A stretch of 64,000 nt of DNA, from positions 15,486 to 79,485 of the forward strand of contig JAZBOX010000057.1 of NCBI GenBank assembly GCA_036351355.1. The letters run 5' to 3'. A program made the position numbers and the translations under genes. Position 1 is the first letter of the stretch. The number at the start of each line of letters is the position of its first letter. Source of the stretch: Congregibacter sp036351355 (lineage in GTDB: Bacteria > Pseudomonadota > Gammaproteobacteria > Pseudomonadales > Halieaceae). Positions 1 through 8,180 of the stretch are shown piece after piece. The notes beneath the pieces were generated by a model that was not told where the DNA came from, did not search any database, and saw only the letters and a program-made list of their open reading frames with translations.

Positions 1-60
1 GAGCACTTCGATCGCCGTCCACCGCGTCGCGATATCCGGGCGCAGATCGGCATGCACTGA
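1..60 (+). CDS. 3' end of a gene entering from the left (partial)
   Basis: An open frame runs from the window edge to TGA at 58-60 and encodes 19 residues ending IGMH. It is too short to assign. The only support is that it is open on the same strand as the following genes and ends about 90 nt before the next start. Confidence 0.35.
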   Translation, partial: EHFDRRPPRRDIRAQIGMH

Positions 61-150
61 CAAGACTCCCAGCGAGGCGTTACATTGCGCACGCCACATG
101 CTGGCCGCAGTACTCGCCGAACGACTTTTATGCACCCGATCAGGAGCACC

Positions 151-561
151 ATGCGCGACATCACACGAATGAATGAAAAGCTGCCCGAGTTCATCCATAT
201 GCTCGGAGGGCGCATCAGCAGCGTGGACGCCGAGGCGGCATCGCTGAGCATGTCCTTCGACGTCGGCCTGTCCTTCTGCCACTCCGGCGATATCGTGCAA
301 GGTGGCTTCATTACTGCGATGCTCGACGCGGTCATGAGTCACGCAGTCTTCGTGCTGAATCCGGGCGTCGTCGGGCTGTCTTCCCTCGAAATCAGCACGC
401 GCTACCTCGAGGTTACGCGCGCCGGCACCATGACCGCCGTGGGACGTATCGTACGAATCAGCCACAAGACCGCTTTCCTCGACGGCCAGCTCCTCGGCGA
501 GGGCGGCACTTTGCTCGCCACGACGCAGAGCGTCGCCAAGCTCCGGCGACGCCAGGAATAG
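151..561 (+). CDS. PaaI-type hotdog-fold thioesterase
   Basis: A 136-residue protein of the hotdog-fold acyl-CoA thioesterase (PaaI/YbgC-like) superfamily, probably a cytoplasmic acyl-CoA hydrolase. The central segment GDIVQGGFITAMLDAVMSHA is the usual hotdog helix with its preceding glycine-rich turn, and the strand SLEISTRYLEVTRAGTMTAVGRI follows as in the family. I chose ATG 151 because AGGAG lies at 142-146, 4 nt upstream; the open frame extends upstream to TTG 85 and ATG 130 without good ribosome sites. The stop is 7 nt before the SRAP gene. The substrate cannot be told from the sequence. Confidence 0.85.
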   Translation: MRDITRMNEKLPEFIHMLGGRISSVDAEAASLSMSFDVGLSFCHSGDIVQGGFITAMLDAVMSHAVFVLNPGVVGLSSLEISTRYLEVTRAGTMTAVGRIVRISHKTAFLDGQLLGEGGTLLATTQSVAKLRRRQE

Positions 562-568
562 CATCGCC

Positions 569-1252
569 GTGTGCGGCCGTTTCAACGTGCTGCAGACACC
601 GGGACTCGAGGCGCTGCTGCAGTCTCTGGGCTGCCACGGGCGGCCGGCACAGCGCAGCAACATCGCACCGACGGAGTCAGTGCCCCTGATCCGCGCGGCC
701 GGCGGTCGTGTCGAGCTCGTCGAGGCCCATTGGTGGCTGACGCCGCACTGGGCGAAGGAGCGCAGTCAGAAGTACGCGATGTTCAATGCGCGCGCAGAGA
801 GCGCGGCAAACAGTCCGGCCTTTCGCAAACCCTTTGCCCGCCAGCGCGGCATCGTGCCCATGTCCTCATTTATCGAGTGGCGGCGCGAGGGCAGCGAGCG
901 TCAGCCCTGGCTGATCAGCACGGATCAGGACGCACTCGCCGTGGCGGCGCTGTGGGATCTGTGGCCCGGTGAGGATCCGCCGTTGCTGTCCTGCACGCTG
1001 ATGACCACGGAGGCCGCGGAGACCTTCCGGCCCTGGCACGCGCGCATGCCGGTAATCCTCGACGGAGATGAGCAGTGGCGCTGGCTCGACAACGATCGGC
1101 CGATCGACAGCAGCGATCCGATCTTTGCGCCGGTCCTGAAGCTGCCGATGCACCTCGCGCCAGTGGGGCGCAGCGTGGGCAATGCGCGCAACAAGGATCC
1201 GCAGGCCATGCAGGCGGTCGGCGAAACCGTTGAACTGGAACCCGGGCCCTGA
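569..1252 (+). CDS. SRAP-domain protein (YedK/HMCES family)
   Basis: A 227-residue SOS-response-associated peptidase family protein. In this family Cys2, exposed after removal of the initiator Met, cross-links to abasic sites in single-stranded DNA and shields them. The sequence starts MCGRF at a GTG codon, which puts the catalytic Cys at position 2 and fixes the start. NIAPTE (about residue 31), NARAES (about 72) and WHARMPVIL (about 157) are family landmarks. The usual GFYEW box reads SSFIEW here, a mild departure. It follows the thioesterase by 7 nt, so the two may be cotranscribed. No LexA box was recognised. Confidence 0.9.
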   Translation: MCGRFNVLQTPGLEALLQSLGCHGRPAQRSNIAPTESVPLIRAAGGRVELVEAHWWLTPHWAKERSQKYAMFNARAESAANSPAFRKPFARQRGIVPMSSFIEWRREGSERQPWLISTDQDALAVAALWDLWPGEDPPLLSCTLMTTEAAETFRPWHARMPVILDGDEQWRWLDNDRPIDSSDPIFAPVLKLPMHLAPVGRSVGNARNKDPQAMQAVGETVELEPGP

Positions 1253-1374
1253 GCACGGTCATCGAGGCGAGAGCTCTAGCGCAGATCGCAGCTACTACGA
1301 TCGGCGTGCTGTCAACATGAACGCGGTGGATTGTCTGCGCTAAGCTCCGAGGGTCTGTTTGTGGGGGCCACGCG

Positions 1375-2511
1375 GTGTTGGGGCGACGGCGGTTTATCGA
1401 GTGGGTTGCGGCTGCGGGAGCGCTGTTGCCCGCATCGCGTGCTACAGCGCAGGGGCTCGGCACTGATTACGACGTCATCGTTGTCGGTGCCGGCGTGGCG
1501 GGGCTGGTCGCCGCGCAGCGTCTCGTTGCCGCTGACGGCGATCTCAAGGTTCTGGTTCTCGAGGCGCGCGACCGCATCGGCGGACGGGTCTGGTCCGTTG
1601 ATCGGCCCGAGCTGACCCGCCACGCCGATCTCGGTGCGCAGTTCCTTCCGGGCGAGGACGACAGTAGCTGGGCGGCGCTCGGCGAGCTGGGACTGACGGC
1701 GACGGAGATCGCTCCCGGGCGCTACACGCTGTTTCCCGGCCTCGGTGCGCTCACCGAGCGTATTTCGGGCGCGTCCGTCGGACGACTGCAGCTCAGCAGC
1801 TCGGTCACGCAGGTGTACTGGCGTGAGGGACTCGTCGGCGTCAACTATCTGAACCAGGGGCTCGAAGGCGCCGTTACCGCACGACGCCTGATCGTTACGG
1901 TCCCGCCCACGGTGCTGCGCGAGGGCAATATCAGCTTCAGTCCGGAGTTGCCATCGGAGAAGCGCCAGGCGCTGCAGGCGGTGACGGCCGAAGCAGCGAT
2001 CAGCGCGGCCATGGTTTTTCCTGCCGAGCAGGCGCCGCAGACACTGACGACGGAGGGCTGGCTGCGTGAGGAGGGCTCGCGGATCCTCCGCGCTTTCCGT
2101 GCCGGCAAGACCGGTGAAATGCTCCTTGAGGCGCAGTACCTCGGAACGCGCGCCGAAACCCTGGCGGGCCAGCCCGCGTCGATCATCGAGTCGCTGGCGC
2201 TGCGGGATTTCGCCGATCTCCTCGATCCGCTGCCCGTACTGTCACAGGCCCGGTGGGCGCAGAGTATCGACTGGGTGGAAGATGAGCACAGTCGCGGCGC
2301 CTGGCTGAAGATGCCGGGGGCGGGCAGTCGCCTCGCCCTGGCCGACAGCGTCTTCGGCACGCTGTACTTCGCCGGTGACTGTACGGAGGTATCCGCCGAT
2401 CGCGCCGATCTCGCCTCGGCCTATGCCAGCGGAGAGCGAGCGGCACGGGAGGTCGCGCTGTCGCTGGACATCGAGCTCAGCGGCGACGGCCTCATCATGG
2501 AGCTGCTCTGA
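1375..2511 (+). CDS. flavin amine oxidase with Tat-like signal, internally short
   Basis: An FAD-dependent amine oxidase/protoporphyrinogen-oxidase-fold protein of 378 residues. The N-terminus GRRRFIEW followed by a hydrophobic stretch and ATAQ looks like a twin-arginine signal peptide. The dinucleotide-binding motif VVGAGVAGLVAAQRL is at 36-50, GGRVW follows at about 69, and the C-terminal FAD motif YFAGDCTE is near residue 330. Family members are usually 450-500 residues. Between ELGLTATE (about 105) and GLGALTERI (about 122) the roughly 100-residue substrate-domain segment is missing, so activity or substrate may be altered. The start is GTG; no strong ribosome site is visible. The substrate is unknown. 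Confidence 0.82.
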   Translation: MLGRRRFIEWVAAAGALLPASRATAQGLGTDYDVIVVGAGVAGLVAAQRLVAADGDLKVLVLEARDRIGGRVWSVDRPELTRHADLGAQFLPGEDDSSWAALGELGLTATEIAPGRYTLFPGLGALTERISGASVGRLQLSSSVTQVYWREGLVGVNYLNQGLEGAVTARRLIVTVPPTVLREGNISFSPELPSEKRQALQAVTAEAAISAAMVFPAEQAPQTLTTEGWLREEGSRILRAFRAGKTGEMLLEAQYLGTRAETLAGQPASIIESLALRDFADLLDPLPVLSQARWAQSIDWVEDEHSRGAWLKMPGAGSRLALADSVFGTLYFAGDCTEVSADRADLASAYASGERAAREVALSLDIELSGDGLIMELL

Positions 2512-2624
2512 CCGGCAGACCTGCCCTGCCTGTGGCGGTGCGCTTTCGGCGTCGGAGGCATCTGCAACTGGCAGGCCGGTGGCCGTTTGGCTAGACTGCG
2601 CGCCTTTTTCCAGCGGGCAGATCT

Positions 2625-3116
2625 TTGAGCGAGCTCACGCATATCGGTGACGACGGTCGGGCGCAGATGGTCGATGTCGGCGACAAGGCGACCACGCGGC
2701 GCGAGGCCACCGCTGCGGCATCCGTGCGCATGCGCCCGGAAACGCTCGCGAAGCTCGAAGCGAACGACATCGCCAAGGGCGACGTGCTCGGCGTCGCGCG
2801 TATCGCCGCGATACAGGCGGCCAAGCGCTGCGACAGCCTGATCCCCCTCTGCCACAGCCTCGGCCTCGACGGCGTCGATGTGGATTTCGAAATCGACCGA
2901 GACTTTCCCGGCATCCACATACGCTGCGCCGCGCGCGTGACCGGGCGCACGGGCGTGGAAATGGAAGCGATGACCGGAGCGTCCATCGCCGCGCTGACGA
3001 TCTATGACATGTGCAAGGCCGTAGATCGCGAGATGCAGGTCGAGCGCCTGCGCCTGCTCAGCAAGGAAGGCGGCCGCTCGGGGAGCTGGCGGCGCCCGGG
3101 GGAGGGCGAGGCATGA
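2625..3116 (+). CDS. moaC: cyclic pyranopterin monophosphate synthase MoaC
   Basis: MoaC converts the MoaA product 3',8-cyclo-GTP into cyclic pyranopterin monophosphate, the second step of molybdenum cofactor synthesis. The 163-residue protein has the family segments VDVGDKATTRREA, IPLCHSLGLDGV and MEAMTGASIAALTIYDMCKA, which include the conserved catalytic Asp and Lys region near the C-terminus. The start is TTG 2625; the next in-frame ATG would delete conserved residues. Its stop overlaps the moaD start (ATGA). moaA is not in the window. The C-terminal tail (GGRSGSW onward) is typical. Confidence 0.96.
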   Translation: MSELTHIGDDGRAQMVDVGDKATTRREATAAASVRMRPETLAKLEANDIAKGDVLGVARIAAIQAAKRCDSLIPLCHSLGLDGVDVDFEIDRDFPGIHIRCAARVTGRTGVEMEAMTGASIAALTIYDMCKAVDREMQVERLRLLSKEGGRSGSWRRPGEGEA

Positions 3117-3364
3117 AGATTCTGCTGTTCGCCTTTCTGCGCGAAACGCTCGGTCGCGAAGCCGTTGAGCTGCCCGATGACGCCTTTCCCATACGCGTCG
3201 ATCGCCTGCGCGCACTGGTGGGCGAGGCCGGCGACGACGCCTTCCGCGAGCTGATGGCCGACGCCAACGTGCTCTGCGCGATCAACCAGCGCGTGGCCAA
3301 CGACGATGCAACGGTGAACGCCGGCGACGAAGTCGCTTTCTTTCCGCCGATGACGGGGGGTTAG
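3113..3364 (+). CDS. moaD: molybdopterin synthase small (sulfur-carrier) subunit MoaD
   Basis: An 83-residue ubiquitin-like sulfur carrier. Its C-terminal Gly-Gly is adenylated and thiocarboxylated, then donates sulfur to cyclic pyranopterin within the MoaD2-MoaE2 complex. The protein starts MKILLFAFLRE and ends FFPPMTGG, the expected length and exact GG terminus. ATG 3113 overlaps the moaC stop by 4 nt, and moaE follows after 1 nt, so translation is probably coupled. No ThiF/MoeB-type adenylyltransferase is seen nearby. Confidence 0.95.
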   Translation: MKILLFAFLRETLGREAVELPDDAFPIRVDRLRALVGEAGDDAFRELMADANVLCAINQRVANDDATVNAGDEVAFFPPMTGG

Positions 3365-3365
3365 C

Positions 3366-3866
3366 GTGCTGCAAGTGCGCATTACGCAGGAGCGCATCGA
3401 CGCCGCGGCGCTCCTCGATGCCTTTGCCAGCGATGACGACGGCGTCGGCGCGGTCGTCTCCTTCACGGGAAAGGCGCGAGGCGGCGCGGTCAGTGCATTG
3501 GAGCTCGAGCACTACCCCGGCATGACCGAGCGACAGATCGAAGCGAGCATGGACAGCGCGGCGCGGCGCTGGCCCCTGCGCGCGATGGAGGTAGTGCACC
3601 GCGTCGGTCTGCTCGAGCCCGGCGAAACCATCGTATGGGTCGGCGCTGCCTCGGCGCATCGCGCTGCCGCCTTCAACGCCTGTGAGTTCGTCATGGATTT
3701 TCTGAAAATTGCCGCCCCCTTCTGGAAGCGCGAACGCGACCGGGATGGACGCTGGCAGTGGGTCGAGGCGCGCGACGCCGACCTGCAGCGCGCCCGCCGC
3801 TGGGGCCTGGGCACGTCCGCGGACGAAGCCGCCACGTACATCGTCGACAGGGACAACGCATCATGA
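3366..3866 (+). CDS. moaE: molybdopterin synthase catalytic subunit MoaE
   Basis: The large subunit of molybdopterin synthase, 166 residues. It carries out the two sulfur transfers from MoaD thiocarboxylate that make the dithiolene of molybdopterin. Family landmarks are GAVVSFTGKAR (about 27-37), LELEHYPGM, HRVGLL and the catalytic lysine region DFLKIAAPFWKRE (about 115-127). The start is GTG 3366, 1 nt after moaD. The stop overlaps the next gene by ATGA. The C-terminal tail is slightly longer than in E. coli MoaE. Confidence 0.96.
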   Translation: MLQVRITQERIDAAALLDAFASDDDGVGAVVSFTGKARGGAVSALELEHYPGMTERQIEASMDSAARRWPLRAMEVVHRVGLLEPGETIVWVGAASAHRAAAFNACEFVMDFLKIAAPFWKRERDRDGRWQWVEARDADLQRARRWGLGTSADEAATYIVDRDNAS

Positions 3867-4339
3867 GTTTCAGCAGCCGCGAACTGCGCGACGCCCTCGG
3901 TCGTTTCGCCACGGGCATCTGCCTGGTCACGACCGTCGACGAAGCCGGTCAGGCGCTGGCGGTCACGGTGAACTCCTTCGCCTCGGTCTCGCTGGAGCCA
4001 CCACTCATCCTGTGGAGCGTGCAGAAGAATTCAGATCTCTACGAGGTTTTCATCAAGGCCGAGCACTTTGCCGTTGCCGTGCTCAGCGAGGCGCAGGAGT
4101 CGCATTCCACAGCCTATTCGCTCAAGGACGGGCATATCTTGCGGCCCGAACACTACATCAGTGCTTCGAACGGCGCGCCGCTCATCGCCGGAGCCCTGGT
4201 GAACTTCGAATGCAGCCTTGAGCGTGCCCTCGACGGCGGCGACCACACGATTCTGCTCGGACGCGTGCAGCGGGTCGTCGAAGGCGAAAAAAATCCCCCG
4301 CTGGTGTTCTTCGGCGGAGCCTACAGGCAACTGAAATGA
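3863..4339 (+). CDS. flavin reductase-like (FMN-binding split-barrel) protein
   Basis: A 158-residue flavin reductase domain protein related to HpaC/RutF-type NAD(P)H:flavin oxidoreductases, which supply reduced flavin to a partner oxygenase. Diagnostic segments are ALGRFATGICLVTT (about 10-23), VTVNSFASVSLEPPLILWS (flavin-binding loop) and HYISASNGAPLI. ATG 3863 overlaps the moaE stop, and its own stop overlaps the Nudix start, so it belongs to the moaCDE transcript. No flavin-dependent monooxygenase lies beside it, so the partner is unknown. Confidence 0.88.
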   Translation: MSFSSRELRDALGRFATGICLVTTVDEAGQALAVTVNSFASVSLEPPLILWSVQKNSDLYEVFIKAEHFAVAVLSEAQESHSTAYSLKDGHILRPEHYISASNGAPLIAGALVNFECSLERALDGGDHTILLGRVQRVVEGEKNPPLVFFGGAYRQLK

Positions 4340-4893
4340 AGTTCTGCTCGACTTGTGGCGCCAACGTCGAGCTGCGCGTGCCTGAGGGCGACGACCGCAA
4401 CCGCTTCGTCTGTGTCGCCTGCGACGTCATCCACTACGTCAACCCACGCGTGATCGTCGGCTGCCTGGCGACGCACGGCGAGCGCGTACTGCTTTGCCGT
4501 CGTGCCATCGAGCCGCGCTACGGCCTGTGGACGCTGCCCGCCGGTTTCATGGAAAACGGCGAAACCACAAAGGCTGGTGCCGCACGTGAGACCTGGGAGG
4601 AGGCCTGCGGGCGCGTGAGCGACCTAGAGCTGTACCGCGTTTTCGATGTTCCCTACATCAGCCAGGTCTACCTGTTCTATCGTTGCAGCCTCGACGAGGG
4701 ACGGCATGCGGCAGGCCCCGAATCGCTCGAGACCGCGCTCTTCGAGGAAGGACAGATTCCCTGGGATGAGATCGCGTTTCCCGTGGTGAAAAACACGCTC
4801 GAGGATTTTTTTGCCGACCGGCGCGAGGGGCGTTTCCCCATCGTGGTCGATGAGATCGCGCCGCCGCAGCGCGCGCGACCTCCCGGCAGCTGA
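4336..4893 (+). CDS. Nudix hydrolase with N-terminal zinc ribbon
   Basis: A 185-residue Nudix pyrophosphohydrolase. An N-terminal four-cysteine ribbon (CSTCG at 4-8, CVAC at about 27-30) precedes the catalytic domain. The Nudix box lies at about 73-95 as GFMENGE, REtWEEACG, with all signature Gly, Glu and Arg positions present. The zinc-ribbon plus Nudix form resembles the NudC-like/YjaD and ADP-ribose/NADH pyrophosphatase group, but the SQPWPFPS motif of NudC is absent, so an NADH substrate is not supported. It is translationally coupled to the flavin reductase (4-nt overlap), which hints at a nucleotide- or flavin-linked substrate. Confidence 0.9.
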   Translation: MKFCSTCGANVELRVPEGDDRNRFVCVACDVIHYVNPRVIVGCLATHGERVLLCRRAIEPRYGLWTLPAGFMENGETTKAGAARETWEEACGRVSDLELYRVFDVPYISQVYLFYRCSLDEGRHAAGPESLETALFEEGQIPWDEIAFPVVKNTLEDFFADRREGRFPIVVDEIAPPQRARPPGS

Positions 4894-4960
4894 CGCGTCA
4901 TCCTGCGCCCGTAGCCAATCCAGTACCCTCAAGAACAGCCGAAACAGTATTCATCAATCA

Positions 4961-5000
4961 ACGCAAACATCCCAACGCAAGCATCCCAACGCAAACATCG
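4961..5000. repeat. 14-bp tandem repeat, about 2.9 copies, in the peroxiredoxin leader
   Basis: Three consecutive units start at 4961, 4975 and 4989 with sequence acgcaaacatccca or one substitution from it; the last is cut after 12 bases. They lie in the 136-nt gap between the Nudix stop and the peroxiredoxin start, just upstream of its ribosome site, and are poorer in GC than the surroundings. No function is evident. Confidence 0.9.
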
Positions 5001-5029
5001 CCCCCGATATCAAAAGCAGGAGGCCAGAT

Positions 5030-5506
5030 ATGGCATTTCCGAAAGTTGGCAACCTCGCTCCCGCCTTCGCGCTGCCGGATCAGGACGGCAACAAGGTCAG
5101 TCTCAAGGATTTCCGCGACCAGAAGAATGTCGTGCTGTACTTCTATCCCAAGGCGATGACGCCCGGATGCACCGTGCAGGCCTGCGGTCTGCGTGACAGC
5201 CAGAAAGCACTGGCAAAGCTCGACACGGTAGTCCTCGGTGTGAGTCCCGATCCTGTCGCGCGCCTCGGTCGCTTCATTGAAAAGGAGTCACTGAATTTCA
5301 GCCTCCTGTCCGACGAGGATCATGCCATCGCGGAAAAGTACGGTGCCTGGGGCCTCAAGAAGTTCATGGGCCGCGAATTCATGGGCATCCTGCGCACGAC
5401 CTTCATCATCGGTAAGGACGGTCGCCTCAAGCACGTAATGGACAAGGTCAAGACCAAGACGCACCACGACGACGTCGCCGCACTGATCACAGATTTGGGC
5501 CTGTAG
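5030..5506 (+). CDS. bcp: Bcp-type thiol peroxiredoxin
   Basis: A 158-residue thioredoxin-dependent peroxiredoxin (PrxQ/Bcp) that reduces hydroperoxides. The peroxidatic Cys is in MTPGCT (about residue 45-50) with a second Cys five residues on (CTVQAC), the atypical 2-Cys Bcp pattern. FYPKAMTPG corresponds to the usual FYPKDxTPG. ATG 5030 is preceded by AGGAGG at 5017-5022. The exonuclease III-like gene follows after 4 nt. E. coli Bcp is 156 residues, so the length is normal. Confidence 0.93.
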   Translation: MAFPKVGNLAPAFALPDQDGNKVSLKDFRDQKNVVLYFYPKAMTPGCTVQACGLRDSQKALAKLDTVVLGVSPDPVARLGRFIEKESLNFSLLSDEDHAIAEKYGAWGLKKFMGREFMGILRTTFIIGKDGRLKHVMDKVKTKTHHDDVAALITDLGL

Positions 5507-5510
5507 GCTC

Positions 5511-6305
5511 GTGAGCGCAGCAAAAACGCGAATCGTCAGCTTCAACGCCAACGGCATCCGCTCGGCGCAGCGCAAGGGCTTTTTCGAGTGGATGCGCCGC
5601 GAGAACCCCGACGTAGTCTGCGTACAGGAAACCAAGGCGCAGGAGCATCAGCTCGACAACGAGCTGTTCTATCCGGCCGGTTACACCTGCATCTACAACG
5701 ACGCCGAGCGAAAGGGCTACAGCGGCACGGCGGTGTACAGTCGCGTGGCGCCGCGCAAGGTCCACACGCGTCTGGGCTGGGAGCCTGTTGACAGTGAAGG
5801 GCGCTACATCCAGTGCGACTACGACGGCGTGTCTGTTATTTCGCTCTACGTGCCCTCGGGCTCAGCGAGCGAGGAATCGCTCGCGCGAAAATTCGTCTTC
5901 ATGGAGCAGTTCCTTGCGCACCTTGGAAGCCTGCGCCGCAAGCGCCGGGAATTCATCATCTGCGCCGACTGGAACACCTGCCACCAGAATATCGACCTTA
6001 AGAACTGGAAGTCGAACCAGAAGAATTCGGGCTTCCTCCCCGAGGAGCGTGCCTGGCTGGATCGCATCTACGACGAGCTCGGCTACATCGATTCCTTCCG
6101 CCTGGTCGACAAGGAGCCCGAGCGCTACACCTGGTGGTCGAACCGCGGCCAGGCAAGGGCAAAGAACGTGGGCTGGCGTCTCGACTACCAGGTGATCAGC
6201 CCGAAGCTCGCCGAACGCGTGCGCGCCGCCTCGATCTATACGGACGAACAGTTTTCGGACCACGCCCCGCAGACCATGGAATACGATCTGGTCCTGCGCA
6301 GCTGA
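5511..6305 (+). CDS. xthA: exodeoxyribonuclease III (AP endonuclease)
   Basis: A 264-residue endonuclease/exonuclease/phosphatase-family DNA repair enzyme that cleaves 5' of abasic sites. It shows the catalytic signatures VQETKAQ (Glu, about residue 39), ADWNTCH (Asp/Asn, about 154) and the C-terminal SDHAPQ (about 250), with NANGIRSA at the N-terminus. The start is GTG, 4 nt after the peroxiredoxin stop, so the two are probably one transcript; both deal with oxidative damage. Bacteria often carry two Xth paralogues, so this could be the second copy rather than the principal XthA. Confidence 0.93.
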   Translation: MSAAKTRIVSFNANGIRSAQRKGFFEWMRRENPDVVCVQETKAQEHQLDNELFYPAGYTCIYNDAERKGYSGTAVYSRVAPRKVHTRLGWEPVDSEGRYIQCDYDGVSVISLYVPSGSASEESLARKFVFMEQFLAHLGSLRRKRREFIICADWNTCHQNIDLKNWKSNQKNSGFLPEERAWLDRIYDELGYIDSFRLVDKEPERYTWWSNRGQARAKNVGWRLDYQVISPKLAERVRAASIYTDEQFSDHAPQTMEYDLVLRS

Positions 6306-6440
6306 GCGCGTCCGCATTGCCGCCCCCGGTCAAAACCGTTACATTCGCCCAGCCTCGCGCTGCGCGCCACGCCCCGCGCAACGGTGGCCGGGCCGCCGTT
6401 TTCCCACTCGCATAGCAGACACCACACAGCAGGAGATATC

Positions 6441-6770
6441 GTGTTGATTTCCAGCGCTTACGCGCAGTCAGGCCAGCCAGCGCCGGCCGGCGGCGAACTG
6501 TTCCAGATCGTATTTCTCGTCGGTCTGTTCGTACTTTTCTACTTCATCGCGATCCGTCCGCAGCGCAAGCGCCAGAAGGAGCACGCGGACATGATCGCGA
6601 AATTGAACAAAGGCGACGAGGTGGTCACGAGCTCCGGTATCCTCGGGCGCATCACCAACCTCACCGACAATTACGTCGTGCTGAACGTCTCCGACAAGGT
6701 CGACATGAAGTTTCAGCGCGTTCACGTCCACGCCGTGCTCCCGAAGGGAACGCTGAAGAGCATCAACTGA
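6441..6770 (+). CDS. yajC: Sec translocon accessory protein YajC
   Basis: A 109-residue inner-membrane protein associated with SecDF in the holotranslocon. It has one membrane segment (about 20-40, FQIVFLVGLFVLFYFIAIRP), the conserved RPQRKRQKEH boundary, and the soluble KGDEVVTSSGILGRI motif. I chose GTG 6441 because AGGAG is at 6431-6435. In most proteobacteria yajC sits with tgt and secDF; here it is followed by an amino-acid symporter 12 nt downstream and neither partner is in view. Confidence 0.93.
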   Translation: MLISSAYAQSGQPAPAGGELFQIVFLVGLFVLFYFIAIRPQRKRQKEHADMIAKLNKGDEVVTSSGILGRITNLTDNYVVLNVSDKVDMKFQRVHVHAVLPKGTLKSIN

Positions 6771-6782
6771 GCGGAGCTCCCC

Positions 6783-8120
6783 ATGGCTGAGCTGATTGGC
6801 AAGATCAACGCCCTGGCCTGGGGCCCCGCGATGCTCGTGCTGCTCCTCGGCACGGGCATATACCTCACCCTGGGCCTGCGTTTCCTCACGGTGCGCCGCA
6901 TTCCCCGCGGGTTTGCCATGCTTCTGCGCGGTCGTGCGGGGCAGGGCGATGGCGATATCACCCCGTTCCGCGCACTGATGACCTCCCTCTCGGCAACGAT
7001 AGGCACGGGCAACATCGCCGGCGTGGCCACCGCGATCACCCTCGGTGGCCCCGGCGCCCTGTTCTGGATGTGGATTACGGCGCTGTTCGGCATGGCAACG
7101 AAGTACGCCGAGGCTGTATGTGCCGTGCACTACCGCGAGCAGGACAGCAATGGCGCCTACAGCGGCGGCCCCATGTACTACATCCGCAATGGCCTTGCCG
7201 CGCACTGGCACTGGCTGGCCTTCGCCTTCGCGCTCTTCGGCTCGCTGGCCGGGTTCGGCATCGCCAATACGGTGCAGTCAAACTCCATCTCGCAGGTGCT
7301 CTCCGATACCTACGGCGTGCTACCGATCTACACGGGGCTCACGCTGATGGTGCTCGTTGGCGCCGTCGTCCTCGGCGGCATCCAGCGCATATCCGCCGTC
7401 GCCGGGTATCTCGTTCCCATGATGGCGGCGAGCTATCTGCTGATGAGCCTGATCGTGGTCCTGCTCAACATCACCGCCGTACCTGCGGCCGTCGCCACCA
7501 TCGTTTCCTCGGCCTTTACGGGGTCGGCCGCCGCCGGCGGCTTCGCGGGCGCCACGATCTGGGCGGCGATCCGTTTTGGTGTCGCACGCGGAATCTTCTC
7601 CAACGAGGCCGGACTTGGCAGCGCTCCGATCGCCCACGCCGCCGCACGTACCGACGAACCCGTGGAGCAGGGCATGGTGGCGATGCTCGGCACCTTCATT
7701 GACACGCTGGTGGTCTGCACCATGACCGGACTGGTCATCGTGATCATGGACGTGCTGCCCACGGGCGTGAGCGGCGCCAGCCTGACCTCCATGGCCTTTG
7801 GAAACGCCTTCCCGGGCGGCGAGGTGATCGTTACCCTCGGCCTGTGCCTGTTCGGCTTCACCACGATGATCGGCTGGTCCTTCTACGGCGAACGCTGTGT
7901 GGTCTTCCTCGTCGGCACGCGCGGCATCATGCCCTTTCGCATCGCCTGGGTGCTGGCGATTCCCGTCGGCACCCTGGTGCAGCTCGACCTCGTCTGGCTC
8001 GTCGCCGATACGCTCAACGCCTTCATGGCGATCCCCAACCTCGTGGCCCTGCTGCTGCTCGGGCCGCTGGTGTTCCGCCTCACCCGCGAGTATCTGAGCC
8101 GGGGCGACGCCGCGTCCTGA
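6783..8120 (+). CDS. AGCS-family sodium:alanine (amino acid) symporter
   Basis: A 445-residue polytopic inner-membrane protein of the alanine or glycine:cation symporter family. Family signatures include FRALMTSLSATIGTGNIAGV (about 60-80), MWITALFGMATKYAEAV, YSGGPMYYI and GIFSNEAGLGSAPIAHAAA (about 278-296). It imports alanine, glycine or a related amino acid with Na+ or H+; the substrate cannot be fixed. It begins 12 nt after yajC. An inverted repeat and a tandem repeat lie just downstream. Confidence 0.93.
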   Translation: MAELIGKINALAWGPAMLVLLLGTGIYLTLGLRFLTVRRIPRGFAMLLRGRAGQGDGDITPFRALMTSLSATIGTGNIAGVATAITLGGPGALFWMWITALFGMATKYAEAVCAVHYREQDSNGAYSGGPMYYIRNGLAAHWHWLAFAFALFGSLAGFGIANTVQSNSISQVLSDTYGVLPIYTGLTLMVLVGAVVLGGIQRISAVAGYLVPMMAASYLLMSLIVVLLNITAVPAAVATIVSSAFTGSAAAGGFAGATIWAAIRFGVARGIFSNEAGLGSAPIAHAAARTDEPVEQGMVAMLGTFIDTLVVCTMTGLVIVIMDVLPTGVSGASLTSMAFGNAFPGGEVIVTLGLCLFGFTTMIGWSFYGERCVVFLVGTRGIMPFRIAWVLAIPVGTLVQLDLVWLVADTLNAFMAIPNLVALLLLGPLVFRLTREYLSRGDAAS

Positions 8121-8123
8121 TCG

Positions 8124-8149
8124 GATCCTCGCCGGACATGCAGAGGATC
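8124..8149. other. inverted repeat just after the symporter stop
   Basis: Arms GATCCTC (8124-8130) and GAGGATC (8143-8149) are perfect complements with a 12-nt loop, starting 4 nt after the symporter stop. There is no T-run, so this is at best a weak or Rho-assisted terminator or an mRNA 3'-end stabiliser. Confidence 0.35.
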
Positions 8150-8180
8150 GCAGCCTAAAGGAGCGGAGAGGGGGGCTGGA

